A stretch of 64,000 nucleotides of DNA, taken from NCBI GenBank assembly GCA_964519895.1, contig CAZFLE010000010.1, positions 1 to 64,000 on the forward strand, written 5' to 3'. The translations under genes were made by a program, and so were the position numbers. A model generated the notes under the pieces. That model had not been told where the DNA came from, made no database searches, and saw only the letters and a list, made by a program, of their open reading frames with translations. Shown here one piece after another: positions 30,769 to 38,837 of this stretch. The DNA comes from CAYFPX01 sp964519895 (lineage in GTDB: Bacteria; Myxococcota_A; UBA796; CAJQPC01). The number at the start of each line of letters is the position of its first letter. Position 1 is the first letter of the stretch.

Positions 30769-32736
30769 TCAGAGCGCCCTGTGCAGCAAGCCGTGGCCGC
30801 GGATGGCGGCCCAGGCCGTGGCACCGTCTGCGCTGATCGCCAGACCGAAGAGGTGATCGCTGGAAGGCACCCGCAGCGCGGGCTCGTCATGGCTCCAGGT
30901 CACCCAGGTCTCACCCCGGTCGTCGCTGCGGTAGAGCCCAGTGCCGTGGTCCAGAGCCAGGACCGTGTCCCCGTGGCAGGCGATGGCCACGTAGGGTTCG
31001 AACCCGCTGCGGATCAGCACCCAGCTGTCTCCCGCGTCGTCGCTCACGGCGATGCCGGTGTCGACAGCGGCGTAGAGGCGGCCGTCGCACTCGGCGAATT
31101 GTGCGACATCCTGCACGCCGCCGGGACCGCTCTCCGCCCACGTCCGGCCGCCGTCCGTCGAGCGGTAGAGCCCCACACCTGGGGAGCCGTCGTGGCGGAT
31201 GTCCCCGCCCTTGTAGGTGCCGAGCAAGACCACCTCTTCAAGGGTCCGGGAGAAGTGCAGAGCATGGGCCGACCAGTCTCCGTCGGGCAGGCCGTCGCTG
31301 CTGTCCTGCCAGCGTTGGCCGTCGTCGTCGGTGCGGTAGACCCGGGGTCGGTCGTCGGCGAACAGGCCGGAGCCGACCGAGCCCACCAGGACGACGCCGT
31401 CGTTCCAAGGGTCCAGATCGAGCCCGTGGAAGTGCACCGCCATGGAGTCCGGCACCGCGATCGTCCACGCGCCGCCCAGATCCGGGGTGCGGTAGACCCG
31501 ATCGTCGGTCGTGACCCACAGCTCGGCGGGGTCGTGGGGGCTCTCTCGCGCCACCATCACGTAGTGCATGTAGGTCTCAGCCTGGGTCAGCTCGGCGCCG
31601 CCCGAAGTGCTGACGTAGCCCCCGCTCTCGCACTGGGTGCCCACGAACAGCCAGCCCGGGCACTTGCTGTGGGCCGTCAGGACCGCCGTGTCGTCGTCGG
31701 TCGGCCCCTCGGCCGCCGGGGTCCACGTGACCCCCTCGTCGGCGCTCAGTGCGATGCCTCGCTCGGCCCCCAGGAGCAGGTGGGTGTCGGCGCGAGCCGC
31801 GGTCCTCAACTCGCCCAGGTCCAGATCCGGCACGCTCCAGGTGGCCAGCTCCCCCTGGTCCAGTCGCCAGACCGTGCCCGTGGTGAAGAACAGGATGCCC
31901 CCCGCCAGCTGCCGGGTGGCCGCCACGAAGTCCTGGCCCTGTGGATCGATGATCTGCCAGGTCTCGCCTGTGTCGGTGGACCACCAGATCCCCGACGGCG
32001 CCGCGAACCACGCTTCGCCGTCGTCCATGCCGAGCGTGTTGACCCGGGTCGCATCCTCGGTCACGGTCGCCCAGCTGGCGCCGCCATCGGCGGACCGCCA
32101 GACCCCGCTGCCCTCTCGCAACGCCAACACCACGGGACCTTCAGACGCCAGGAAGGCGTGGTCCTCGTCGACCTGGTAGGACTCGCTGTGGCGAGGGTCG
32201 GGCAGGGCCGACCAGGACGTCCAGCTGGCCCCGTCGTCTTCGGAACGGAACAACCGCCCGCTGCCATCGAGCATCAGCAAGGCGTCGTCGACCTGGGCCA
32301 GGCCGCGTGCGTAGCCGACCTCCTCCATCGTGCCGGCCCCGGTGCTCTCCCAGCGGTGGCCGCCGTTGGTGCTCCGGTAGAGCGGGCCGCTGCTGTGAAA
32401 CACCAGGTCCGGATCAGCGCTGTGCGCCAGGGCTTGGGCCTGCACGTGGGTGATGTCGCTGTCCAGGCCCAGCCAGGTCTGGCCCCCGTCGTCGGAGCGG
32501 TAGACCCCGTTGATCGACGACACGGCGTAGACCCGGCTGGGGTCCGCGGCCGTCGTCGCGAAGTCCAGGATGTCGCCCGCGGGGGCCGGCGGCAGGAGCG
32601 TCCAGGACTCGGGCGCCGCTGCCGGGGCTTCAGATCCGCCTGGACAGTTGAACGACGAGGCTGCAGAGTCGGCATCGACCGAGTCGTCCAGGCCCCGATC
32701 GGTGCAAGCCGTGGCTGCCAACAGCCAGCCGAGCAT
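30769..32736 (-). CDS. Asp-box (BNR/sortilin-like) beta-propeller lipoprotein
   Basis: 655 residues. The signal GWLLAATAC ends in a lipobox. About ten Asp-box motifs S/T-x-D-x-G-x-T-W follow at intervals of 40-70 residues (YRSDDGGQTWLG, FRSEDDGASWTSW, YRSTDGGRTWAES, YRSDDRGETWVTW). These form a ten-bladed propeller of the Vps10/sortilin or GH74 type. No catalytic Asp pair typical of xyloglucanases is obvious, so binding rather than hydrolysis seems likelier. GGAGGACGG precedes the ATG. The gene behind it encodes a related exported propeller. Confidence 0.8.
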   Translation of the reverse strand: MLGWLLAATACTDRGLDDSVDADSAASSFNCPGGSEAPAAAPESWTLLPPAPAGDILDFATTAADPSRVYAVSSINGVYRSDDGGQTWLGLDSDITHVQAQALAHSADPDLVFHSSGPLYRSTNGGHRWESTGAGTMEEVGYARGLAQVDDALLMLDGSGRLFRSEDDGASWTSWSALPDPRHSESYQVDEDHAFLASEGPVVLALREGSGVWRSADGGASWATVTEDATRVNTLGMDDGEAWFAAPSGIWWSTDTGETWQIIDPQGQDFVAATRQLAGGILFFTTGTVWRLDQGELATWSVPDLDLGELRTAARADTHLLLGAERGIALSADEGVTWTPAAEGPTDDDTAVLTAHSKCPGWLFVGTQCESGGYVSTSGGAELTQAETYMHYVMVARESPHDPAELWVTTDDRVYRTPDLGGAWTIAVPDSMAVHFHGLDLDPWNDGVVLVGSVGSGLFADDRPRVYRTDDDGQRWQDSSDGLPDGDWSAHALHFSRTLEEVVLLGTYKGGDIRHDGSPGVGLYRSTDGGRTWAESGPGGVQDVAQFAECDGRLYAAVDTGIAVSDDAGDSWVLIRSGFEPYVAIACHGDTVLALDHGTGLYRSDDRGETWVTWSHDEPALRVPSSDHLFGLAISADGATAWAAIRGHGLLHRAL

Positions 32737-32787
32737 CCGTCCTCCAGCAGGGTCCCGGACACTCTGGCACAGGCTCGCTGCACCTGC

Positions 32788-33780
32788 TCAGGGTCGCTCG
32801 CAGCGCTTGCCCCGGGCCGCCGTGAAGGCCAGGTCTGACGCCGCCAGCCCGATGGCCTTGCGGCCGTCGTCTGCATCCTGGGAGTAGTAGACCAGCCGGC
32901 CGGTGTCTGTCAGCAGCAGCTTCCAGTGCGTCCAACCGGGATCGACGGCCATCAGCGGCTCGGTCACCAGGGACCAGGAACCGGTGCCGGGCGAGTTTCG
33001 GGCTGTGCCCAGGCTCAACAGGCCGCTGGTGTCCTTGCCTCCGATGAGGGCAGAGAGACCGCCTGGCCCGGACTCATGGCAGACCATCGAAGGGCCATTG
33101 AGCTTGTCCGAGGCCCAGGCCAGGCTGCTGTCCGGGGTCAGCACCGGGGTCCCGTCCTCGGTCCAGCTGGTGCCCTGGTCGGTGGACCAGGCCCGGTAGA
33201 CGTCGGGGGAGCGCACGAACAACAGCTCGATGCGATCGTCGACCAGCACCGCGGTGGGGAAGCCGATGCCGGTCAGGGTGCCGCTCTCGTCCGGCGGGTT
33301 GTCGGCGATCAGGCCCTCGACCATGAAGTTGTGGCCATCGGTGGACAGGGCGTAGCCGATGCCCGTCGGCGTGTTCGAGCCCCCTTCGGACAAGGGCACG
33401 TCGCTGGTGCCGAAGAACAGGTGGAAGTAGTCCCCGTCGAACAGCACGCTGGGGTGGGCGACGCCGCAGCCCCAGTCGGTGCCTTCGACGGGTTCCAGGA
33501 CAGCGTCCGGGGACAGGGCCCACGTGAGTCCGTCCGCGCTGGTGGCGTGCCCCAGGCGCACACCCTTCTCGCAGCCGGGGTTGATCTCGTCGGCGGGCAC
33601 TTCGGCCTCGAAGTAGAGGTGCCAGGTGCCGGTGGTGTCGTCGTAGCCGACCGTCGGGGAGTTGATGCCCTCTTGGAAGAGCCCCTCTTCGGGCGCCTCC
33701 AACAACAGCCCCACGTCAGAGACGGGGGCAGCGACGGGACCGGCAAGGGCGGGCTGTAGGAGGACGGACCAGACCATCAT
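32788..33780 (-). CDS. Exported five-bladed-propeller protein (GH43/sialidase-like)
   Basis: 330 residues. A signal peptide (MVWSVLLQPALAGPVAA) precedes blade motifs such as GTWHLYFEAEV, GHATSADGLTWALSP, GDYFHLFFGTSDV, GYALSTDGHNFMVEG and AWSTDQGTSWTEDG. This is the arrangement of GH32/43/130-like or sialidase-like propellers. The acid residues needed for catalysis cannot be assigned by eye. Start at 33780 from GAGG five bases upstream; the open frame to 34158 lacks any start signal. Probably follows its own promoter in the long gap at 33781-34300, and the downstream Asp-box gene may be in the same unit. Confidence 0.75.
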   Translation of the reverse strand: MMVWSVLLQPALAGPVAAPVSDVGLLLEAPEEGLFQEGINSPTVGYDDTTGTWHLYFEAEVPADEINPGCEKGVRLGHATSADGLTWALSPDAVLEPVEGTDWGCGVAHPSVLFDGDYFHLFFGTSDVPLSEGGSNTPTGIGYALSTDGHNFMVEGLIADNPPDESGTLTGIGFPTAVLVDDRIELLFVRSPDVYRAWSTDQGTSWTEDGTPVLTPDSSLAWASDKLNGPSMVCHESGPGGLSALIGGKDTSGLLSLGTARNSPGTGSWSLVTEPLMAVDPGWTHWKLLLTDTGRLVYYSQDADDGRKAIGLAASDLAFTAARGKRCERP

Positions 33781-34144
33781 GGAGACCTCGGGGAGGGGTC
33801 CTGCGGGAAGGGGCGGGCGAGGGAGGAGGGCCAGGGGCCCATGGCTTGCGTGTGGTGCCGACCCCAGGCCTTCGCCGCTTTGCAGTGTTTGGACAATTCC
33901 CATGGCCGGGAGGCCCGTTCCCGATGGGTTCAGGCAAATCTGCACACCAATGGGCGGATATGCCCCACGATATGTGCAGTTCTGACCTTGTGTCCTCGCC
34001 GCCAGGCGCGCACTCTCCAATTGTGCAGCGCTGCTGAGAGGACCCGACGCGGTCTCTTGGGTCCCAAGCCCCAATTCCGGGGCTGCCGGACCAGAACTCG
34101 TGCGGGTGAGCGCGAAAGGACCTCTCGGAGGAGACGCCGCCCAT

Positions 34145-34178
34145 GAGCGGGAGGCCAATGACCCCTGGCCTCCCGCTC
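34145..34178. terminator. Perfect 13-bp hairpin without U-tract
   Basis: GAGCGGGAGGCCA at 34145-34157 pairs fully with TGGCCTCCCGCTC at 34166-34178 around an 8-base loop. No T-run follows on either strand. It could be a terminator of an unseen transcript or a protein-binding site. Confidence 0.4.
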
Positions 34179-34213
34179 ACCCCCCACCTGCGGGGCTCGA
34201 GGTGCCGAATCAA

Positions 34214-34231
34214 ACTGGCCATGCGGCCAGT
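34214..34231. promoter_or_regulatory. Palindromic operator 1 before the TetR gene
   Basis: ACTGGCC-ATGC-GGCCAGT is a perfect 7-bp inverted repeat with a 4-bp spacer. The same half-site is found in the second palindrome at 34274-34289. Confidence 0.5.
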
Positions 34232-34273
34232 ACAGGGTTGTCAATCGGCCTGAACACGGGTTCAATGGTTCCT

Positions 34274-34289
34274 GACTGGCCGGCCAGTC
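34274..34289. promoter_or_regulatory. Palindromic operator 2, just upstream of the TetR start
   Basis: GACTGGCCGGCCAGTC is a perfect 16-bp palindrome lying between operator 1 and the AGGAG ribosome site of the 34301 gene. Position and symmetry fit autorepression by the TetR protein. Confidence 0.55.
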
Positions 34290-34300
34290 CAGGAGATTTC

Positions 34301-34948
34301 GTGGCCACGACCCTGTTCCCGCTTCCCACAAGTGGCCGAGGCTCCCGCTCGGTCCAGCGCATCCTGGACGCCGCTGCCCGGGCCTTTGGGCGCGACGGGT
34401 ACGACGGGGCCTCCATGATCGCGGTGGCCCGTGCGGCCGGCGTGAGCAAGGGGCTCCTGCACTACCACTTCCGCTCCAAGGAGCACCTGCTGATCGCGGC
34501 CCATCGGGCCATCCTGCGACAGGTCCACCTGCGCTTCCAGGAGCGCTTCCAGCGCGGCGAGCGGGGCATGGACACGGCACTGGAAGGCCTGGACGCCTTG
34601 TGGGGCGCTCTGCGGGAGCTGGACGAGCAGGCGCCCTTCATGCTCGAGACCATGGCGCTGGCCGCCCAGGGCCGTCGGGTCCGCCCCCAGATGGACGAGT
34701 TCTTCGACGAGGTCATGCCGATGCTCGAGGACGGCATCCGCGAGGCCTTCGCCGGCGACACCGAGCGCCTGATCCTCCCCCCTCGTCGCATGGCCCAGGT
34801 CATGCGCACGATGTTCCAGGGACTGGTCGTGGACCTGGCCTTTGCCCGCGGTCCCTCTGAGCGCGCCCGGGTGGACCGGACCTACCGCGACCTGCGCGAA
34901 CAATTCGCCACCTTTGCCTTCCAGACCACAGCCCCGGAGGCTCCGTGA
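34301..34948 (+). CDS. TetR-family transcriptional repressor
   Basis: 215 residues. After RSVQRILDAAARAFG comes the helix-turn-helix SMIAVARAAGVSKGLLHYHFRSK (about residues 38-60), then a helical ligand domain. The start is GTG at 34301, fixed by AGGAG at 34291-34295. Two ACTGGCC/GGCCAGT palindromes directly upstream make autoregulation likely. Its TGA overlaps the GTG of the di-iron gene (GTGA), so it probably controls that gene and the P450 behind it. Confidence 0.9.
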   Translation: MATTLFPLPTSGRGSRSVQRILDAAARAFGRDGYDGASMIAVARAAGVSKGLLHYHFRSKEHLLIAAHRAILRQVHLRFQERFQRGERGMDTALEGLDALWGALRELDEQAPFMLETMALAAQGRRVRPQMDEFFDEVMPMLEDGIREAFAGDTERLILPPRRMAQVMRTMFQGLVVDLAFARGPSERARVDRTYRDLREQFATFAFQTTAPEAP

Positions 34949-35919
34949 TCTTCTCTCCCAAGGGGCGCATGCCCTACGAAAGCTTCGAGACCCCGCCGAC
35001 GCCCCAGGAGCGCCACCGGTGCGACAAGCTGGCCGAGCTGTACCACCGGGGCCAGGACAAGGTCTGGGACGGGCGGGCGGTGTTCCGGGCGGTGCTCGAC
35101 GAACACGGCCCGATCCAGCTGGACGGGCCCCAGGCCCAGGCTCTGGGCAACATCTTCGCCATCATCTACTGGGGCGAGCTGGCGGCTTGGAAGGTGAGCG
35201 CGGCGCTGGCCGAGCAGCTCGAGTGCCCTGCAGCCGCGCTGGCGGCCACCGCCCAGGCCCACGACGAGGCTCGGCACTTCAACGTGATGGGGCAGTACCT
35301 GGAGGCGCTCGGTCGGGCCCCCGGGCGCATGCCTCCCATCGCCGAGAGCCTGTTGGTCGAGGTCATGGAGACCGAAGACCTGACCCGCAAGTTGCTGGGT
35401 ATGCAGTTGATGGTCGAACCCATCGCCCTGACCATCTTCCAGCTCGTGCGACGTTCCGGAGTCGAGCCGGTGCTCGCCCACCTGTTGCCCTTCTACGAGC
35501 GTGACGAGGCCCGCCACGTGGCTCTGGGCGTGGTCCACCTGCCCCGGCTGATGGCCGGCATGTCGCGGGTGGAGCTCACCCGACTCTTCGCGTGGCAGCT
35601 GCGCATGTACATGCGCCAGATCGACGGGGTGCTGGAGCTCGAGCGCGACATCGACACGCTGGGTTTCTCCATGCGCGAGACCTTCCACCTGGGCCAGCGC
35701 CTCCAATTCCAAGCCGCCAACGAGCTGATGGAGGCCATGGGCGGCAACCTCCATGGACGGGAGCTGATGGCGCACCTGATCGAGGCCCGTCTGGCCTGGA
35801 CCTGTCCAGAGCCGGGCGGCCGCACGGACCTGCCCCACAGGTTGGGGCGTGCGGCCCACTGCCTGCTGCGCGGCCCGGAGCAGTCCCGTCGAGAGGAGCT
35901 GTTCGGCACCGCGGCCTGA
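34945..35919 (+). CDS. Ferritin-like di-iron protein (putative oxygenase/oxidase)
   Basis: 324 residues, mostly helical. The di-iron ligand set of the ferritin/ribonucleotide-reductase-R2 superfamily is visible: E78 (WGELA), E108-x2-H111 (HDEARH), a Glu at about 158 (MVEPI) and E188-x2-H191 (RDEARH). This E-ExxH-E-ExxH order suggests O2 activation for hydroxylation, desaturation or N-oxygenation, in the manner of AurF/CmlI. Substrate unknown. The GTG start overlaps the TetR stop. It is followed 90 bp later by a P450, so two oxygen-using enzymes share one regulator. Confidence 0.75.
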   Translation: MIFSPKGRMPYESFETPPTPQERHRCDKLAELYHRGQDKVWDGRAVFRAVLDEHGPIQLDGPQAQALGNIFAIIYWGELAAWKVSAALAEQLECPAAALAATAQAHDEARHFNVMGQYLEALGRAPGRMPPIAESLLVEVMETEDLTRKLLGMQLMVEPIALTIFQLVRRSGVEPVLAHLLPFYERDEARHVALGVVHLPRLMAGMSRVELTRLFAWQLRMYMRQIDGVLELERDIDTLGFSMRETFHLGQRLQFQAANELMEAMGGNLHGRELMAHLIEARLAWTCPEPGGRTDLPHRLGRAAHCLLRGPEQSRREELFGTAA

Positions 35920-36009
35920 CCTGCGGGCTGACCCGCCATTCATCGACGACTGTCAGCGAATCGGGTACGCTGTCTCTGGCATCCCCCCGAATCCAGCCTG
36001 GAGCGCCCT

Positions 36010-37377
36010 GTGGCAGCAGCCCTTCCTCCTGCGCCTGGGCCCCGCGGCCACTGGTTCCTGGGCTCCACGGTGCCCTTTCGCGAGGACCCGATCGCGTTCT
36101 GCATGGACGCCCAGCAGGCGCACGGTGACATCGTGCACTTCCGCGTCGGCTTCATGGACTGGTTCCTGCTCTGCCACCCGGATCACATCTACGACGTGCT
36201 CCAGGGCCGCGCGGACAAGTTCTGGAAGGCCAAGCTCAACAAGCGCATCTTCCACAAGTTTCTGGGCAACGGCATCCTGAGCGCCGACGGCCCGGTCTGG
36301 AAGAAGAACCAGAAGATGGTGCGTCCCGGCTTTCACAAAGAGCGCATCGACGCCTATGCGCGGGCGATGGTGTCCCTCACCGAGGAGATGGTGGACGGCT
36401 TCGTGGAAGGCGAGCCCATCGACATGTTCCACAACATGACCGAGCTCACGCTCGCCATCGTGGCCAAGTGCCTCTTCGATGCCGACGTGCGCGGCGACGC
36501 CGCCGATGTGGGGCAGTACATGGTCACCATCAACGACGTGCTCATCGAGCACATCCACGCGCCCATCCCGGTCCCGCGGTGGTGGCCCACGGCTGCAAAC
36601 AAGCGCAAGATCAAGGCCATCGACGACATGCGGGGCGTGATCCGACGCATCATCGGGGAACGCCAGGCCAGCGGCCAGGACCGCGGCGACCTGCTCTCGA
36701 TGCTCGTGTTCGCCCAGGACGAGGACGGAGAGGGCCTGTCCCCCAAGCAGCTCGAAGACGAGGCCATGACCCTGTTCTTCGCCGGCCACGAGACCACGGC
36801 GCTGACCCTGACGTGGCTCTGGTACCTGGTGGCCAAGGACGCGGCCGTCTGCGCCAAGCTCCAGGAGGAGGTCGACCGGGTCCTCCAGGGCCGAGAGCCC
36901 ACCATCGACGATCTGCGTGAACTGGTCTACCTGGACCAGGTCATCAAGGAGGGCATGCGCATCCTGCCGTCGGTGTGGACCTTCATGCGCCAGCCCATCG
37001 AGGACGTCGAGGTCGGCGGCCACGTGCTCGACAAGGGCGCGAACATCTTCATCAGCCCCTTCGTCACCCACCGGGACCCCCGCTGGTTCCCCGAGCCCGA
37101 GGCCTTCAAGCCCGAGCGCTGGACCCGCGAGTTCATCAAGGGCTTGCCCAAGGGGGCCTACATCCCGTTCTCGATGGGACCTCGGGTGTGCCTGGGCAAG
37201 CAGTTCGCGCTCATGGAGGCCAGGCTGATCCTGGCCCGCCTGGTCCAACGCATGATCCCCGATGTGCCCGCGGACTATGAGCCCGAGCTCATGCCCCAGC
37301 TGGCTCTGCGGCCCCGTGACGGGATGCCAGGCGTGGTGCGCTTCCGAGGGCCGCCGCGCCAGGAAGCCGCCAGCTGA
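36010..37377 (+). CDS. Cytochrome P450
   Basis: 455 residues. All P450 landmarks are present: I-helix AGHETT (258-263), K-helix EGMR (ExxR, 314-317), PERF-like FKPERW (367-371), and the heme loop FSMGPRVCLGKQFA with Cys394. It resembles the CYP102/CYP4-like bacterial branch acting on fatty or lipid substrates rather than typical actinobacterial CYP125. No fused reductase or membrane anchor is present, so ferredoxin partners must be elsewhere. GTG start at 36010 with GGAG upstream; TACGCT (about 35966-35971) may be a -10, so it may have its own promoter behind the di-iron gene. Confidence 0.93.
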   Translation: MAAALPPAPGPRGHWFLGSTVPFREDPIAFCMDAQQAHGDIVHFRVGFMDWFLLCHPDHIYDVLQGRADKFWKAKLNKRIFHKFLGNGILSADGPVWKKNQKMVRPGFHKERIDAYARAMVSLTEEMVDGFVEGEPIDMFHNMTELTLAIVAKCLFDADVRGDAADVGQYMVTINDVLIEHIHAPIPVPRWWPTAANKRKIKAIDDMRGVIRRIIGERQASGQDRGDLLSMLVFAQDEDGEGLSPKQLEDEAMTLFFAGHETTALTLTWLWYLVAKDAAVCAKLQEEVDRVLQGREPTIDDLRELVYLDQVIKEGMRILPSVWTFMRQPIEDVEVGGHVLDKGANIFISPFVTHRDPRWFPEPEAFKPERWTREFIKGLPKGAYIPFSMGPRVCLGKQFALMEARLILARLVQRMIPDVPADYEPELMPQLALRPRDGMPGVVRFRGPPRQEAAS

Positions 37378-37390
37378 CAGCGCCGATCGC

Positions 37391-38347
37391 TCAGGCGCTG
37401 CTGAGCGCGACGAGCACGTCCGCGTAGGAGTCCGCCACCGGCGCGCCGTCGAGGGCGCCGCGAGCGCGCAGCAAGCGATGGAGCCGCGGGAGCTGGTGGA
37501 AGGGCACGGTCATCAGCAGGTGGTGTTCCAGGTGGTAGGCCACCTGGTGAGGCGCGACTGTCGCTCGGGCGAGCCAGCCCACGTGGGTCGTGCGGGTGTT
37601 CCGGAGCCGCCGATCGGAGATCTCGGTGACCGCGTGTTCGGCCAGCCCGCGCAGGCGCAGGAACAGGCCGTTTGTGGTGAGCCATGCCACGGCCCAGATC
37701 CACCAGGTCCAGCCGACGCCCGCCGCGTGGAGCGCGAGAGCGAGTGCAGCGTTGGTGGCCACCACCGGGCCGATCTCCTGCAGGCCGTCCCGGAGCCGGC
37801 CGCTCGCTGTGCGCCCGGTCTGGTCCAGCCACTCCGCTTCGCCGGACAAGGTGTAGCGCACCCAGCCCAGATCGATCAGCACCAACCCGACCAGCCTGCG
37901 GAGCCCGCTGATCCCCGACACGTCGCGCAGGAGCTTGCGAATCAGGCCCCATCGGGTGGTCGGAAACGGTGTGATCAACGGGAGATCCGGATCGTCGGGA
38001 GTGCCCGTGAAGCGATGATGCTTCAGGTGATGGGCCCGGTAGCGCACCAGGTCCAACCACACGGGACGGCCGCAGAGCCACTGGCCGACGCGGTCGTTCC
38101 AGCGCCGATCCGCGAGCAGGGTTCCGTGTGCCGCTTCGTGCATCAGCACGGCGAGTGCGACCTGGCGTCCGCCGACCAGGACCCAGGCCAGCCCGAGGGT
38201 CCACACCGAAGGCCACGTGCCGGCGATCGCCAGCGCCGCGCCGATGACCCCCCAGCTCCAGGTGATGGCGCCCAGACCGTGACCGGTCGAGAGCCGGCGC
38301 AGGCTCCGGATCTCTTCGGTGGTCAGCACATCGACAGCGGACGCCAT
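37391..38347 (-). CDS. Membrane fatty-acid desaturase family protein
   Basis: 318 residues. The three histidine boxes are HEAAH, HHLKHH and HLEHH, with four hydrophobic spans between them, as in acyl-lipid and beta-carotene-type desaturases/hydroxylases. It should place a double bond or hydroxyl group in an acyl or isoprenoid chain, at the membrane, using two irons and ferredoxin or cytochrome b5. The long frame upstream to 39301 is a shadow; the ATG at 38347 follows the DUF1304 stop by five bases. It converges on the P450 gene. Confidence 0.88.
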   Translation of the reverse strand: MASAVDVLTTEEIRSLRRLSTGHGLGAITWSWGVIGAALAIAGTWPSVWTLGLAWVLVGGRQVALAVLMHEAAHGTLLADRRWNDRVGQWLCGRPVWLDLVRYRAHHLKHHRFTGTPDDPDLPLITPFPTTRWGLIRKLLRDVSGISGLRRLVGLVLIDLGWVRYTLSGEAEWLDQTGRTASGRLRDGLQEIGPVVATNAALALALHAAGVGWTWWIWAVAWLTTNGLFLRLRGLAEHAVTEISDRRLRNTRTTHVGWLARATVAPHQVAYHLEHHLLMTVPFHQLPRLHRLLRARGALDGAPVADSYADVLVALSSA

Positions 38348-38352
38348 GGGAC

Positions 38353-38709
38353 TCAGCCGGCCAACAGGGTCAGGGCGGCCGCCAGCAAGGCCGGCGCGGC
38401 CTGGACGAACAGGATGGTGCGACTGGCCGTGGCGGCGCCGTAGATCCCGACCACCACGACGAAGCTCAGCAGGACCAGGGTGGCCGCGGTGTCTCCGGCC
38501 GCCACAGACCAGACGATCGCCGCACCCAGACAGCCGTTGTAGATGCCCTGGTTCGCGGCCAGCACCCGGGTCTGCTGGGCCTGCTCGACCGTGTTGCCGA
38601 AGATCTTCCGACCCTGGGGCCTGGTCCACAGGACGCTCTCCAGGATCATGAAGCCGAAGTGACTGACCGCTACGAAAAGGGTCAGGGCAGTCGCGAGTCC
38701 AGCGAGCAT
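38353..38709 (-). CDS. DUF1304 small integral membrane protein
   Basis: 118 residues with four predicted transmembrane helices. The signature LAANQGIYNGCLGAAI and the N-terminal FGFMILESVLW are those of the DUF1304 family, small membrane proteins of unknown function (YqjF-like). It is transcribed just ahead of the fatty-acid desaturase (five-base gap), so it may support membrane lipid modification. Confidence 0.85.
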   Translation of the reverse strand: MLAGLATALTLFVAVSHFGFMILESVLWTRPQGRKIFGNTVEQAQQTRVLAANQGIYNGCLGAAIVWSVAAGDTAATLVLLSFVVVVGIYGAATASRTILFVQAAPALLAAALTLLAG

Positions 38710-38837
38710 GGGGCCTCCGGGCCCCGATGGTACGCGACTTCGTTGACGTTTCGTGACTTGGGTCCCCCACCTTCTGACCGATGTTCGAGGGACAATGACG
38801 AGGCCCTGGAGACGTCTGGGGGCCAGGGGGTGGCTGG

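Larger units (their letters stand above)
33781..34300. other. 520-bp divergent intergenic region with many inverted repeats
   Basis: No convincing gene on either strand. The middle (about 33880-34050) is visibly lower in GC. Stem-loops visible: CTTGGG-T-CCCAAG (34055-34067 region), AGCCCC-AATTCC-GGGGCT and a perfect 13-bp stem at 34145-34178. It must contain the promoters of the exported propeller gene (minus) and the TetR gene (plus). A structured RNA is possible but no known RNA family motif was recognised. Confidence 0.5.

Noticed and set aside
34301..34948. The 34301 TetR protein as the KstR-like regulator of the sterol-type operon
   Set aside because: Its own upstream palindromes (ACTGGCC half-site) are different from the TAGAAC half-site, and it lies next to other target genes.
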